NCBI GenBank assembly: GCA_028293805.1
Contig: JAQGOC010000051.1
Location: 1-48,102, forward strand
Length of the DNA stretch: 48,102 nucleotides
Source: Gammaproteobacteria bacterium
GTDB lineage: Bacteria; Pseudomonadota; Gammaproteobacteria; Steroidobacterales; Steroidobacteraceae
Reading direction: 5' to 3'
How positions within the stretch are numbered: the first letter of the stretch is position 1; every line of letters starts with the position of its first letter. The notes under the pieces were generated by a model. It had not been told where the DNA came from. It made no database searches and was given only the letters and a program-made list of their open reading frames with translations. Both the position numbers and the translations under genes were made by a program. Below are positions 16,892-25,293 of the stretch, in pieces.

Positions 16892-19597
16892 ATGCGAGCG
16901 TCAGCGGACGAAGCATGGGCCAAAGGACCATCCTATAAATTCGTCGTACCGATGCCGATCGCCGGCGGGATTCGGCGCGAGGGCATTCTCCAGCGCATCG
17001 CGAGCCACGAGCACTTACACTTGGTGGTGTTGCAAGCTCCTGCCGGGCACGGAAAGTCAACGGCTCTGCAGCAGATCAAGGAAGTTGCGGATGAGGAAGG
17101 TTATCTCACCGGCTGGTTGACATTTGATGCGGGGGACAACGACCCGCGCCGCTTCTTCATGCATTTTCAATCGCTGCTGGTTCGCACGATCGGAGCGGTC
17201 GGCAAAGGTGAGACTCGGCGCGGACAGGTGGGTGCGTCGTACCGCTGCGACTGGCTCTTTGAGCATCTGGACCGGCTGGAGAAACCCGTCGCGTTGTTTC
17301 TAGATGATTTCCACGCTCTGAGCGACAAGACGGTCCTGTCATTCTTCCGGCTGTTGTTCGAGCGCGCGCCGGAAAAGTTACGCATCTACCTCGGCTCACG
17401 TTCGCTACCGGACGTGGGCCTCACAAGGTTGATTGTCAATAATCGGGCCGTCATTCTTCAGGCCGATGATCTTAGATTCAGCCCGCAGGAAGTGGAGTGC
17501 TTCTTCGCAGGGGCCGCGGACTCCCTTATTCAAGTGGATGAGATCGATGCGATCTATCGGCGCACCGAGGGTTGGCCAGCCGCACTGCAGTTGTTCAAGT
17601 TGACGTTGAATAGCGCGGATGTCCGAAGGTCACTGACCGGCGATGACGTCCGTGCTCCGCGCGAGCTGGCGGAATACCTCGCGGAGAATGTTCTCGCGCT
17701 GCAACCGCCGCGTATTCAGGACTTACTGCTTCGAACCGCCGAGCTCACGCGCCTGAACGGCCCCTTGTGCAACGAGCTACTGGAGCGGACTGATTCGGCC
17801 GAGGTCCTGTTACAGCTCGAGAAATCAGGGATGTTCCTGCGCTGCGTTGACCCGCGAGGCGGTTGGTTCAAGTACCACCCCTTGTTTTCATCCATCCTGG
17901 CCGATCAGCAGCGTGGCCGGGATCCTGAAGCAGTCGCCGCGACACATCGGCGCGCGGCGGGCTGGTACATGAAACACCGTCTCTACGAGGAGACCGTTCA
18001 TCATGCGACGCTGTGCGGCGAGTACTCGCTGGCGGCGGATGCGTTGAATCTATGGTCGTCCAGCCTAATCGCGAATGCTCACCTGCTCACGGTGGAACGT
18101 TGGAGCGAGCGAATTCCGTTCGAGGAAATAGCTCGTCGACGGGATCTGGCTATCAAGTGCACCTATGCCCTTGTATTTTTGAGGCGCCGACAACGCGTGA
18201 AGCCGCTCTTGGAACTCCTGCAGAGCTGGTCGGGCACTGGAAACGTCTTGGAAACGACGGATCCCCACGTTGTCCTCTCGATGGCGGCTATTTCTGCCAA
18301 CGATGATGAGAGGGCGTTTGCGCTCACCGCAAAAGTCCCGTTGGATCGACTGGACGCCGAGGGCTTTGCGGCATTCGAGTTGGGCGCCTGTGCGAACCTG
18401 CGGGGATACTGTGCTCTCTCGGCTCAGGAATCCGAATGGGCACGCGAGTATCTTGCCTTGGCGCGTGTTCATAATGACCACGCAGCGGCCGCTTTCAGTC
18501 GCGCCTATACGATTGCGGTAAACGGCGTGGCGCTGCTGTTACGCGGAGCGCTGACCGAGGCCTTGGAGAAGTTCAGGGAGGGACTGCAAGGCCACCCGGT
18601 CATGGAAAACTCATTTGCGTTTGCAGCCTTGATTTCCTGCTATGTGTGGGCCCTGTACGAGGCCAATGACCTGGAGACCGCGCAACGCCTCTTTGAACAG
18701 AACCACGACATCATCTCTGAGTCCACACTGCCGGACTTCCTGGCCGTCGCGTATCTTTCCAGTGCCCGTGTACACGATGCGCGTGGGCGACACGCGAAGG
18801 CGGAGTCTCTTCTCGAAGAAGCGGAAGCCATCGGTCGAAGCAGCGGCTGGTATCGCCTGGTCGAGGCAGTCAGCGCTGAGCGCGTTAGACGTGCGCTGTT
18901 GGGCGGCTTAGTGGACGTTGCCACCTCCGTAGCCGGCTGTATGTGCGCGGCACGCGACTCCGGCGGGAGCCAATGGATTCCGTTCGGGAATGACGTCGAG
19001 GACCGGCAGCTATGCGCGATCCGCGTGGCCTTGGCGACTTCCCGCCTTGATGCAGCGTACGAGTTGATCCAGGGCGAGTTGAAGCGGCAGCGGGACCGCG
19101 TGCTCCGGCAGGTCAAGTTGTATCTGCTGCTAGCACTTCATGGCGCACGGGGGGGCGATTGCACCGCCGCGCAACGTAATCTTTGTACGGCGCTCAAACT
19201 GGCGCGGCCCGGCGGTTTCATTCGACCGATTCTGGATGAGGGGGAGCAGATTCTGCAGCTGCTGCGTGACCGGTACCAGATTCTGCTCGAGTCCGACCCG
19301 GGCGCCTCGCGCCCGGATCCGGTCCGCGAGTTCGTCGCCAAGCTGCTTGAGGCCTCGGGCACCGATCTCGGCCGGACAGCCGGAAGGCTCCACTTTGCGG
19401 TTCAGCCCTTGACCGAGCGTGAGCGCGAGATGCTCACGATGCTCGCTAACGGGACCTCAAACAGGGAAATGGCGCAGCAGCTGTTCGTTTCCGAGAATAC
19501 CGTGAAGTTCCACCTGAAGAATATCTATGCAAAGCTCTCGGTAGCGTCGCGTGTGCAGGCGATCTCGACCGCGCGTCAGTTCGGAATTATTCACTAG
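16892..19597 (+). CDS. MalT/AcoK-type (LAL) LuxR-family transcriptional regulator
   Basis: About 900 residues. The N-terminus has a Walker A motif (APAGHGKST), and VALFLDDFHAL fits a Walker B with the sensor segment LRIYLGSRSLP. A long helical, TPR-like region forms the middle. The last 65 residues form a LuxR helix-turn-helix: LTEREREMLTMLANGTSNRE, MAQQLFVSENTVKFHLKNIY, AKLSVASRVQA. This is the ATP-dependent activator class of MalT, AlkS and AcoK. The frame is open from a TTG at 16841 that overlaps the previous stop. ATG codons at 16874 and 16892 both have Shine-Dalgarno sequences; GAGGGGG before 16892 is the stronger. It sits between the phosphotransferase operon and an aco-like operon, as acoK does beside acoABCD in Klebsiella. 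It is the best candidate to bind sites S1-S5. Confidence 0.92.
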   Translation: MRASADEAWAKGPSYKFVVPMPIAGGIRREGILQRIASHEHLHLVVLQAPAGHGKSTALQQIKEVADEEGYLTGWLTFDAGDNDPRRFFMHFQSLLVRTIGAVGKGETRRGQVGASYRCDWLFEHLDRLEKPVALFLDDFHALSDKTVLSFFRLLFERAPEKLRIYLGSRSLPDVGLTRLIVNNRAVILQADDLRFSPQEVECFFAGAADSLIQVDEIDAIYRRTEGWPAALQLFKLTLNSADVRRSLTGDDVRAPRELAEYLAENVLALQPPRIQDLLLRTAELTRLNGPLCNELLERTDSAEVLLQLEKSGMFLRCVDPRGGWFKYHPLFSSILADQQRGRDPEAVAATHRRAAGWYMKHRLYEETVHHATLCGEYSLAADALNLWSSSLIANAHLLTVERWSERIPFEEIARRRDLAIKCTYALVFLRRRQRVKPLLELLQSWSGTGNVLETTDPHVVLSMAAISANDDERAFALTAKVPLDRLDAEGFAAFELGACANLRGYCALSAQESEWAREYLALARVHNDHAAAAFSRAYTIAVNGVALLLRGALTEALEKFREGLQGHPVMENSFAFAALISCYVWALYEANDLETAQRLFEQNHDIISESTLPDFLAVAYLSSARVHDARGRHAKAESLLEEAEAIGRSSGWYRLVEAVSAERVRRALLGGLVDVATSVAGCMCAARDSGGSQWIPFGNDVEDRQLCAIRVALATSRLDAAYELIQGELKRQRDRVLRQVKLYLLLALHGARGGDCTAAQRNLCTALKLARPGGFIRPILDEGEQILQLLRDRYQILLESDPGASRPDPVREFVAKLLEASGTDLGRTAGRLHFAVQPLTEREREMLTMLANGTSNREMAQQLFVSENTVKFHLKNIYAKLSVASRVQAISTARQFGIIH

Positions 19598-19609
19598 CGC
19601 GCTCAGAAT

Positions 19610-19625
19610 CTACCCGTTCGGGTAG
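19610..19625 (+). promoter_or_regulatory. Island palindrome, site S4, perfect copy upstream of the E1/E2 operon
   Basis: CTACCCGTTCGGGTAG is a 7-bp inverted repeat (CTACCCG/CGGGTAG) around TT. It lies 13 bp after the regulator stop and 77 bp before the E1alpha ATG. It is the only copy with full two-fold symmetry outside the central two bases. Confidence 0.85.
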
Positions 19626-19630
19626 TGCGG

Positions 19631-19651
19631 TGCGCCTCTTTGAAAGGCGCA
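19631..19651 (+). repeat. Short hairpin between operator S4 and the E1alpha gene
   Basis: TGCGCCT and AGGCGCA form a perfect 7-bp stem around a 7-base loop. It has no T-run, so it is not a typical terminator. It could lie in the 5' leader of the E1alpha mRNA or be a second protein-binding site. Confidence 0.4.
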
Positions 19652-19702
19652 ATACTCAAAGCGCACAATCGGGGCTCGAACCATTGACCCTCAGGAACAG
19701 GC

Positions 19703-20662
19703 ATGAATGAGCGGCAGCTTCTGGGCCTCTACGAGGGGATCTTGCGGTGCATGCTTTGGGAGCAAGGGCTTATGAGCATGCAGGCCGAAGGTCGCATCTC
19801 GGGTTTCTATCATTCCGGCCGCGGGCAGGAGGGAGTACAGGTCGGCGCGATCGCAGCGATGGCGCCCCAGGACTATCTGCTGTACGCCCACAGAGGTTGC
19901 GGATACATGATCGCCCGCGGTATGCCGATGGAGGTCGTGTACTCGGACTTCCTCGGCATGATGGAGGGTTCAACCCGCGGAATCGGTGCCGGCATCGTTC
20001 ACATCGCCTGGCCGTCTCTGGGAATCCTGGGACAAAGCGGGACCCTCGGCGGATCCTTCACCATCGCGGTAGGCGCCGCTTTATCTGCGCGGATTCGCAA
20101 GGAGAACAAAGTCGTTGTCTGTTTCTTTGGCGACGGCACAGCGAATCGCGGGACCTTCCACGAGGCTGCGAATGCGGCCGGTGTTTGGAAGCTGCCCATT
20201 GTGTGGTTGTGCGAGAACAATGGGTGGGCGGTTTCGACGACGTTCAAGGAAAGCTGCGCCGTGAGCAGCATTGCGGAGCGAGCTGCGGGATATGGCATGC
20301 CGGGAGTCGTGGTTGATGGCCAGGATTCCGCCGCCGTGCATGAGGCCACTCGTGTTGCGATCGAGCGCGCGCGCAGCGGCGGTGGCCCCACCTTAATCGA
20401 GGCACTCACCTGCCGCTTCCGCGGACACTACGAAGGCGACGCCCAGGAATATCGAGACCGAGGTGAGTTGGATCGGCAGAGAAAGGACCGCGACCCAGTG
20501 GAGATCATGGCAGCCCGAATCCGTTCATCCGTTCCAAACGCTGAAAAGGAGCTCGAAGCAATCAGTGAGCGGGTGAAATCGGAGGTTGCTGGCGCGGCTG
20601 AGAAAGCCAAGTCAGGCACAATGCCGCCAAGATCACGGATTTATGACTACGTCTACGCATAG
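19703..20662 (+). CDS. 2-oxo acid/acetoin dehydrogenase-type E1 component, alpha subunit
   Basis: 319 residues, the usual size for this subunit. It has the ThDP motif FFGDGTANRGTFHEAANAAG (GDG at 143-145) ending in WLCENN at about 169-173. HRGCGYMIARG, GGSFTIAVGAALSAR and the C-terminal LIEALTCRFRGHYEGDAQEYR are also typical of E1alpha. AGGA precedes the ATG. It heads an operon with E1beta and E2, behind site S4. The closest general fit is the acetoin dehydrogenase/pyruvate dehydrogenase group (AcoA-like). The complex would cleave an alpha-hydroxyketone or oxidatively decarboxylate a 2-oxo acid to an acyl-CoA. Which substrate applies cannot be told from the sequence. Confidence 0.93.
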   Translation: MNERQLLGLYEGILRCMLWEQGLMSMQAEGRISGFYHSGRGQEGVQVGAIAAMAPQDYLLYAHRGCGYMIARGMPMEVVYSDFLGMMEGSTRGIGAGIVHIAWPSLGILGQSGTLGGSFTIAVGAALSARIRKENKVVVCFFGDGTANRGTFHEAANAAGVWKLPIVWLCENNGWAVSTTFKESCAVSSIAERAAGYGMPGVVVDGQDSAAVHEATRVAIERARSGGGPTLIEALTCRFRGHYEGDAQEYRDRGELDRQRKDRDPVEIMAARIRSSVPNAEKELEAISERVKSEVAGAAEKAKSGTMPPRSRIYDYVYA

Positions 20663-20672
20663 GAAACGAATC

Positions 20673-21671
20673 GTGGCACGCGCTATCACTTACTCCGAGG
20701 CGCTGACTGAGGCGCTGGCAGAAGAACTCGATCGCGACCCAACCGTGTTCTTCATGGGGGAGGACATCGGCTACGGAGGCGTGTTTGGTTTCGCGCACGG
20801 ACTGCAGAAGCGCTTCGGTGCTGAGCGCGTATTCAACACCCCAATATCGGAAACGTTGATTGTTGGGGCTGGTGTCGGCGCTGCGATTACGGGCACTCGC
20901 CCGGTGGTCGAGTTGCAGTTCGCCGATTTCGTCGCTATCGCGATGGACGAGATCTACAACAAAGCGGCGAAATGGCGTTACATGCACGGCGGCCAGTTCA
21001 GTGTTCCGCTCGTGATTCTTGCTCCGGAGGGCGCTATCGGCGGAGCCGGTCCCGAGCACTCGCAATGTCCGGAAGCGTTGTTTTGGTCAGCGCCAGGACT
21101 TTACGTGTTGACTCCCAGCAGTCCCGCCGACATGAAGGGGCTTCTCAAGAGCGCCATTCGAGATCCCAACCCAGTACTGATAATGCCACACAAGGCGCTC
21201 CTCAACACCAGTGGCGAGGTGCCCGACGGCGACCACCTCGTACCGTTGGGGCAAGCGGCGGTCTGTAGGGCCGGTTCGGACGTAACGGTTGTCGCCTGGT
21301 CGGCAATGGTTCCGAAGGCACTTGAGGCTGCACGACAGTTGAAGGGTGAGATCGACCTGGAAGTGGTAGACCCGCGGGGGATTCGACCGTTTGATTTCGA
21401 AGCTGTGCTCACTTCCGTGCGCAAGACTGGCCGTCTCGTTATCGCGCACGAGGCCTCCGTAGTTGGGGGACCTGGGGCAGAAGTCGCAGCGGTAGTAGCG
21501 GAGAAAGCCATTCTACATTTGGAGGCGCCGATTCGACGCATAGGTGCCGCCGACATCCCGATTCCGCAGAGCTCATTCCTGGAGCGCTGGGTGATTCCGC
21601 AGGTAGATGACATCATCAACGCGGTGCGCGAGACCAGCGGCAAGGCCGTAAGCGCGGCGAAGCTCGCCTGA
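20673..21671 (+). CDS. 2-oxo acid/acetoin dehydrogenase-type E1 component, beta subunit
   Basis: 332 residues from a GTG (MARAITYSEALTEALAEEL) that lies 10 bp after the E1alpha stop and has AGGAAA seven bases upstream. A longer frame with an ATG at 20643 overlaps E1alpha and is less likely. Hallmarks are GEDIGYGGVFG, RVFNTPISETLIVGAGVGAA, ELQFADFVAIAMDEIYNKAA, LAPEGAIGGAGPEHSQ, VLTPSSPADMKGLLKSAI and EVVDPRGIRPFD. It forms the E1 heterotetramer with the preceding gene product and binds ThDP at the subunit interface. It matches AcoB-like and pyruvate dehydrogenase E1beta proteins. Confidence 0.93.
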   Translation: MARAITYSEALTEALAEELDRDPTVFFMGEDIGYGGVFGFAHGLQKRFGAERVFNTPISETLIVGAGVGAAITGTRPVVELQFADFVAIAMDEIYNKAAKWRYMHGGQFSVPLVILAPEGAIGGAGPEHSQCPEALFWSAPGLYVLTPSSPADMKGLLKSAIRDPNPVLIMPHKALLNTSGEVPDGDHLVPLGQAAVCRAGSDVTVVAWSAMVPKALEAARQLKGEIDLEVVDPRGIRPFDFEAVLTSVRKTGRLVIAHEASVVGGPGAEVAAVVAEKAILHLEAPIRRIGAADIPIPQSSFLERWVIPQVDDIINAVRETSGKAVSAAKLA

Positions 21672-21692
21672 TTGCCAAGAATTCACTAGATC

Positions 21693-22847
21693 ATGTTCGG
21701 CATTCAGCTGGCCCGGCAGGGGCAGACGATGGAACACGGCACGCTCGTCGAATGGAAGAAGCGAGAAGGCGATGACATGCTCGTGGGCGAGGAGCTGTAT
21801 GAGGTCGAAACCGAGAAGGCCGTTGTTCCGATCGAAGTGACCCGCCCAGGGCGGCTGCTGAAATTGTTGGTACAGCCCGGTGAGAATGTAAGTGTCGGCA
21901 CTACACTCGCACTCGCAGCCGATCCAGGGGAGTCCGTGCCGAGCGCGGAGATCGACGCAGCTGTGCGGCGGTCGCGTGGGGTGGTCGAATCCTCTGCATC
22001 GGCTGGAGAGAAGTCAGTCGCGTCCGGTGCTGAATCAAGCTCCGGACCTCCTTCGGGCGCTAACAGGCCGGTCGCAGTGCCGAAAGCACGCGCGCTCGCG
22101 CAAGAGTTGGGCTTCGACCTGACGCGGGTTCGGGGATCCGGCGAGGGCGGCACGATCCTACCGCAAGATGTGCGCAAAGCAGCCAGCGCAGCTACCGCGA
22201 AGCTCCGTCGCGTTCCGCTGACGCCGATCGCGCGCACAAGCATCGCCGCGCTCGAACGAGCGTCCCAGATTCCCCAGTTCACGCAGGGAGTGCTGGTGGA
22301 TGCCACCGGACTGGAGAAGGCAAAGGCCGCGAGCGGACGGTCGCTTTCTTATATGGATTTTTTCCTCGAAGCGATTGTCAGGGCGGCAGCTCAAGTACCG
22401 GACGTCCTGGCGAGTATTGCGCAGAATGAGATGGTCTACAGCGAGACGGTCGACATCACCATTGCGACCGCAACCGATGCCGGCCTGCTGATCCCCGTAT
22501 TCCGCGACGCGGGAGGCATGTCCATTGAGCAACGTGCGCCGAGGTGGCGCCAACTCGTACGGAGCGCTCGCGCCGGCACACTCACTGTTCAGGAGATGTC
22601 GGGTGGGATTGTTGCTTTGTCCAATCTTGGAACGCGAGGCATCGATTACGGCACGCCCCTTCTGCCATATGGGCACTCGGCGATTATTTTCATCGGCGCG
22701 CTGGCGACCCGGCCCATGGTAGTGGATGAGAAGCTTACCGCTCGGCCATCGTTACACCTTGCCGTAACCTATGACCATCGAATCGCCGATGGACTGCTGG
22801 CCTCTCGTTTTACACATGCAATACACGACGCGCTGCTCACCCCCTAG
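21693..22847 (+). CDS. Dihydrolipoamide acyltransferase (E2 component)
   Basis: 384 residues. The lipoyl domain is residues 1-77 with the lipoylated Lys42 in EVETEKAVVP. An alanine/serine-rich linker leads to a peripheral-subunit-binding domain at about 126-164 (PKARALAQELGFDL, GSGEGGTILPQDV). The catalytic domain ends in TYDHRIADG, with His362 and Asp366 of the H-x3-D-G motif. It moves the acyl group made by E1 to CoA. The Shine-Dalgarno sequence is poor, so its translation may depend on the upstream genes. No dihydrolipoamide dehydrogenase (E3) gene follows; it must be supplied from elsewhere. Site S5 of the next operon starts 24 bp after the stop. Confidence 0.93.
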   Translation: MFGIQLARQGQTMEHGTLVEWKKREGDDMLVGEELYEVETEKAVVPIEVTRPGRLLKLLVQPGENVSVGTTLALAADPGESVPSAEIDAAVRRSRGVVESSASAGEKSVASGAESSSGPPSGANRPVAVPKARALAQELGFDLTRVRGSGEGGTILPQDVRKAASAATAKLRRVPLTPIARTSIAALERASQIPQFTQGVLVDATGLEKAKAASGRSLSYMDFFLEAIVRAAAQVPDVLASIAQNEMVYSETVDITIATATDAGLLIPVFRDAGGMSIEQRAPRWRQLVRSARAGTLTVQEMSGGIVALSNLGTRGIDYGTPLLPYGHSAIIFIGALATRPMVVDEKLTARPSLHLAVTYDHRIADGLLASRFTHAIHDALLTP

Positions 22848-22870
22848 TGCGCAGGCGCCTTAGCGAAAAA

Positions 22871-22886
22871 CTACCCGTTCGAGTGG
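22871..22886 (+). promoter_or_regulatory. Island palindrome, site S5, upstream of the ketone carboxylase operon
   Basis: CTACCCGTTCGAGTGG, preceded by GCGAAAAA, is 52 bp before the first carboxylase ATG. Its left arm is identical to S3 and S4, and its right arm carries two changes from the perfect palindrome. The A-run before it matches S2 and S3. Confidence 0.8.
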
Positions 22887-22938
22887 TGCTTACCGGACCC
22901 GCCACGCGTCGAATTGAGGCGGCGACCCGGAGAGGCGA

Positions 22939-24870
22939 ATGGGACTGTTGATCAATATCGACACGGGCGGGACCCTAACGGATTTCTGCATCATTGACGG
23001 TGACCGTGTCCTGCGCACGAAGACGCTTACCACCCCTTTCGATCTGTCGCGCTGCCTGATCGATGGGCTGAAGAAAGCCAGCTTCGAGCTCTTTGGCGCC
23101 GAGGACCTGCGCCGGCTGCTGGTGGCCACCGACCACATCCGCTATTCGACCACCCAGGGCACGAACGCGCTGGTGGAACGAAAAGGACCCCGCTTGGGGG
23201 TGATCTGCCTAGACGGACTCACGGCAGAGGCCCTGCGTTTGGCCCCCGATTCCCAGGATCTCTATGCAAAACTGATCGGCGACAGGTGCGTCGCCCTCGA
23301 TTCGGCAGAAGAGGAAGCTGCGCTCGAGTACGCTGCGGTAGCCGCCGTCAACAGGCTGGCCGTTGCGGGCGCCACCCGCTTGATAGTCGCCGGACCCGGC
23401 AAGAACCGGGGCAAGGACGAGCGTAGGATCAAGGCCATTCTGCTGAGGAAGTTTCCACCGCATCTGCTCGGGGCGTTGCCGGTCCTGTATTCACACGAAC
23501 TGGTGGCGGACCAGGACGACCATCGCCGTGTTTGGACGGCGATCTTCAACGCCTTCCTGCATCCGGGAATGGAGCGGTTTCTCTACAGCACCGAGCATCG
23601 GTTGCAAGCCGACAAAATCCGGGCACCGTTGCTGATATTCCGTAATGACGGCGGCGCTTCCCGAGTCGCCCGCACGGCGGCGGTCCAAACCTACTCCTCC
23701 GGACCACGCGGTGGCGCCGAGGGCCTGCGGGCGCTCGCCGGGCACTATCAGCTCGCTGAGCTTGTGGGCATGGATATTGGAGGAACGACTACCGACGTCA
23801 CCATCATTGAGAACGGCACGATCCGCACGCACCAACATGGGCGAATTGAAGGTGTCGCGACGTCATTGCCGCTCTGCGATGTAGTAAGCGTTGGAGTCGG
23901 AGGGTCATCGATCATTCGCATTGTGGACGGAGCCTTAGCCGTCGGCCCGGATTCGGCCGGGAGCGCTCCAGGACCTGCGTGCTTTGGCTATGGCGGAACC
24001 GATCCAACCATCACCGATGCCTTGGCGGTCATGGGACTGTTAGATCCGGCCACTTATTTTGGTGGTGGACTGAAGCTCGACTTCGCGGCTGCCCGCTCAG
24101 TCATCGACAGCCAGATCATGAAGCCGCTGGGGATCAGCGAGGAAACTGCGCTGGCCACCATGGAGAGCGCCTGGGTGGGAAAAGTCGTCGACGCCATTCG
24201 GCACGTGGCCAGGCCTGGCAAGGATTCGGTGTTGGTGGCATTCGGAGGCGCGGGGCCGATCCTCGCCACTCGGATCGCTGCGGAACTGAAAATCGAGCGC
24301 GTCCTGATTCCCGGTCTGGCTGCAGTGTTTTCGGCATTCGGAGTCGGCTTTTCGGACATCGAGCACGAATTTGCGCAAACACTTGATGAAGTGAGTGAGT
24401 CTGCCATCGCCGCAGCGCGTGCCGATCTAGTCGAGCGCGCCAGCCGCGCGATGTTTGCCGAAGGGGTTTCGTTGAGGGACTGCACAGTCGATCTCCGCTT
24501 GATAGCGGACGATCAGGAACTCCAGCTCGTAAACGGCCAAGCTCCGAAGTGCAGCGACCGGGGCGGGCTGGCAACACTGAAGCTGCGCGCCGTCCGCGCC
24601 GTGCCGAGAGTTCAGTTGACCGGATCCTTTGAGGATTCCAACTCGAGTGCGGCGACCCCCCACGAGACGCGTCGCACGTACGTCGACGGGTCTTGGAGCG
24701 ATCTCCCGCTTGTGCGGCTCGCTGAGCTCCCGGGTGCCGCTCGTGGCGCGGGGCCGATTGTGCTCGAGGACGCCTACTTCACTGCGCTGGTCGATGCTGG
24801 GTGGGCCTTTCAGCGCAATCTGGCAGGCGACCTGCTGCTGCGTCGCAAAAATGAGGCAAAGGGCCGATGA
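22939..24870 (+). CDS. Ketone carboxylase subunit, HyuA-like ATPase (ApcA-like)
   Basis: 643 residues (about 69 kDa) of the hydantoinase A/acetone carboxylase ATPase family. It has two phosphate-binding signatures, NIDTGGTLTDFCIIDG near the N-terminus and VGMDIGGTTTDVTIIENG in the middle. YSTTQGTNALVERKGPRLGV, a YSSGPRGG motif and APGPACFGYGGTDPTITDA are also family-typical. It starts at an ATG with GGAGAGG just upstream. It is the first gene of an operon whose order (HyuA-like, small gamma, HyuA-like, HyuB-like, 29-kDa protein, acyl-CoA ligase) is what I recall for acetophenone carboxylase apcABCDE-bal. That enzyme carboxylates a methyl ketone to a beta-keto acid using ATP. A hydantoinase or oxoprolinase role is less likely because of the gamma subunit and ligase. 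The ketone used here is unknown. Confidence 0.88.
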   Translation: MGLLINIDTGGTLTDFCIIDGDRVLRTKTLTTPFDLSRCLIDGLKKASFELFGAEDLRRLLVATDHIRYSTTQGTNALVERKGPRLGVICLDGLTAEALRLAPDSQDLYAKLIGDRCVALDSAEEEAALEYAAVAAVNRLAVAGATRLIVAGPGKNRGKDERRIKAILLRKFPPHLLGALPVLYSHELVADQDDHRRVWTAIFNAFLHPGMERFLYSTEHRLQADKIRAPLLIFRNDGGASRVARTAAVQTYSSGPRGGAEGLRALAGHYQLAELVGMDIGGTTTDVTIIENGTIRTHQHGRIEGVATSLPLCDVVSVGVGGSSIIRIVDGALAVGPDSAGSAPGPACFGYGGTDPTITDALAVMGLLDPATYFGGGLKLDFAAARSVIDSQIMKPLGISEETALATMESAWVGKVVDAIRHVARPGKDSVLVAFGGAGPILATRIAAELKIERVLIPGLAAVFSAFGVGFSDIEHEFAQTLDEVSESAIAAARADLVERASRAMFAEGVSLRDCTVDLRLIADDQELQLVNGQAPKCSDRGGLATLKLRAVRAVPRVQLTGSFEDSNSSAATPHETRRTYVDGSWSDLPLVRLAELPGAARGAGPIVLEDAYFTALVDAGWAFQRNLAGDLLLRRKNEAKGR

Positions 24871-25283
24871 AGGTCAACATTACTGAATACCTCCGCATCG
24901 AGCTGGATACGGAGCGCTGGGAGTGTCGGCGTTGCGATCGCGAGCTGGGAGCGGCGCGCGAGAATTACAAACGGGGGCTCTTGGTTTACGACCGTGATCC
25001 GCGGGAGATTCATCCACCGCTGTTGGATTCACGGCTGTACTCGCGGACCTACTCTCCGGATCCCGCTTGGTGCCGGATCCTCGAATACTACTGCCCGAGT
25101 TGCGGAACAATGATCGAAGTCGAGTATCTGCCTCCGGGGCATCCGCCGCTGCACGACATTGAGTTGGATATCGACGATCTGAAGGCGCGGTGGAAGAAAG
25201 GCGCTGCCGCCGAACCGGAACGTCAGTCCGGCTCTGAGCTGCCGGTACGGAAGCTGGCACCTGCACACCGCCACAGAGGTTGA
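24867..25283 (+). CDS. Ketone carboxylase small zinc-binding (gamma-like) subunit (ApcB-like)
   Basis: 138 residues (about 16 kDa). It resembles the acetone carboxylase gamma subunit: YLRIELDTERWECRRCDREL at the start, and YYCPSCGTMIEVEYLPPGHP later. The CxxC and CPSC pairs make a plausible Cys4 zinc site. The segment HPPLLDSRLYSRTYSPDPAWC is also typical. Its ATG overlaps the preceding stop (ATGA), so translation is coupled and subunit amounts should be matched. The presence of this subunit is the clearest sign that the flanking hydantoinase-like proteins form a ketone carboxylase. The last 20 residues look disordered. Confidence 0.88.
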   Translation: MKVNITEYLRIELDTERWECRRCDRELGAARENYKRGLLVYDRDPREIHPPLLDSRLYSRTYSPDPAWCRILEYYCPSCGTMIEVEYLPPGHPPLHDIELDIDDLKARWKKGAAAEPERQSGSELPVRKLAPAHRHRG

Positions 25284-25293
25284 GGTTCATAAC

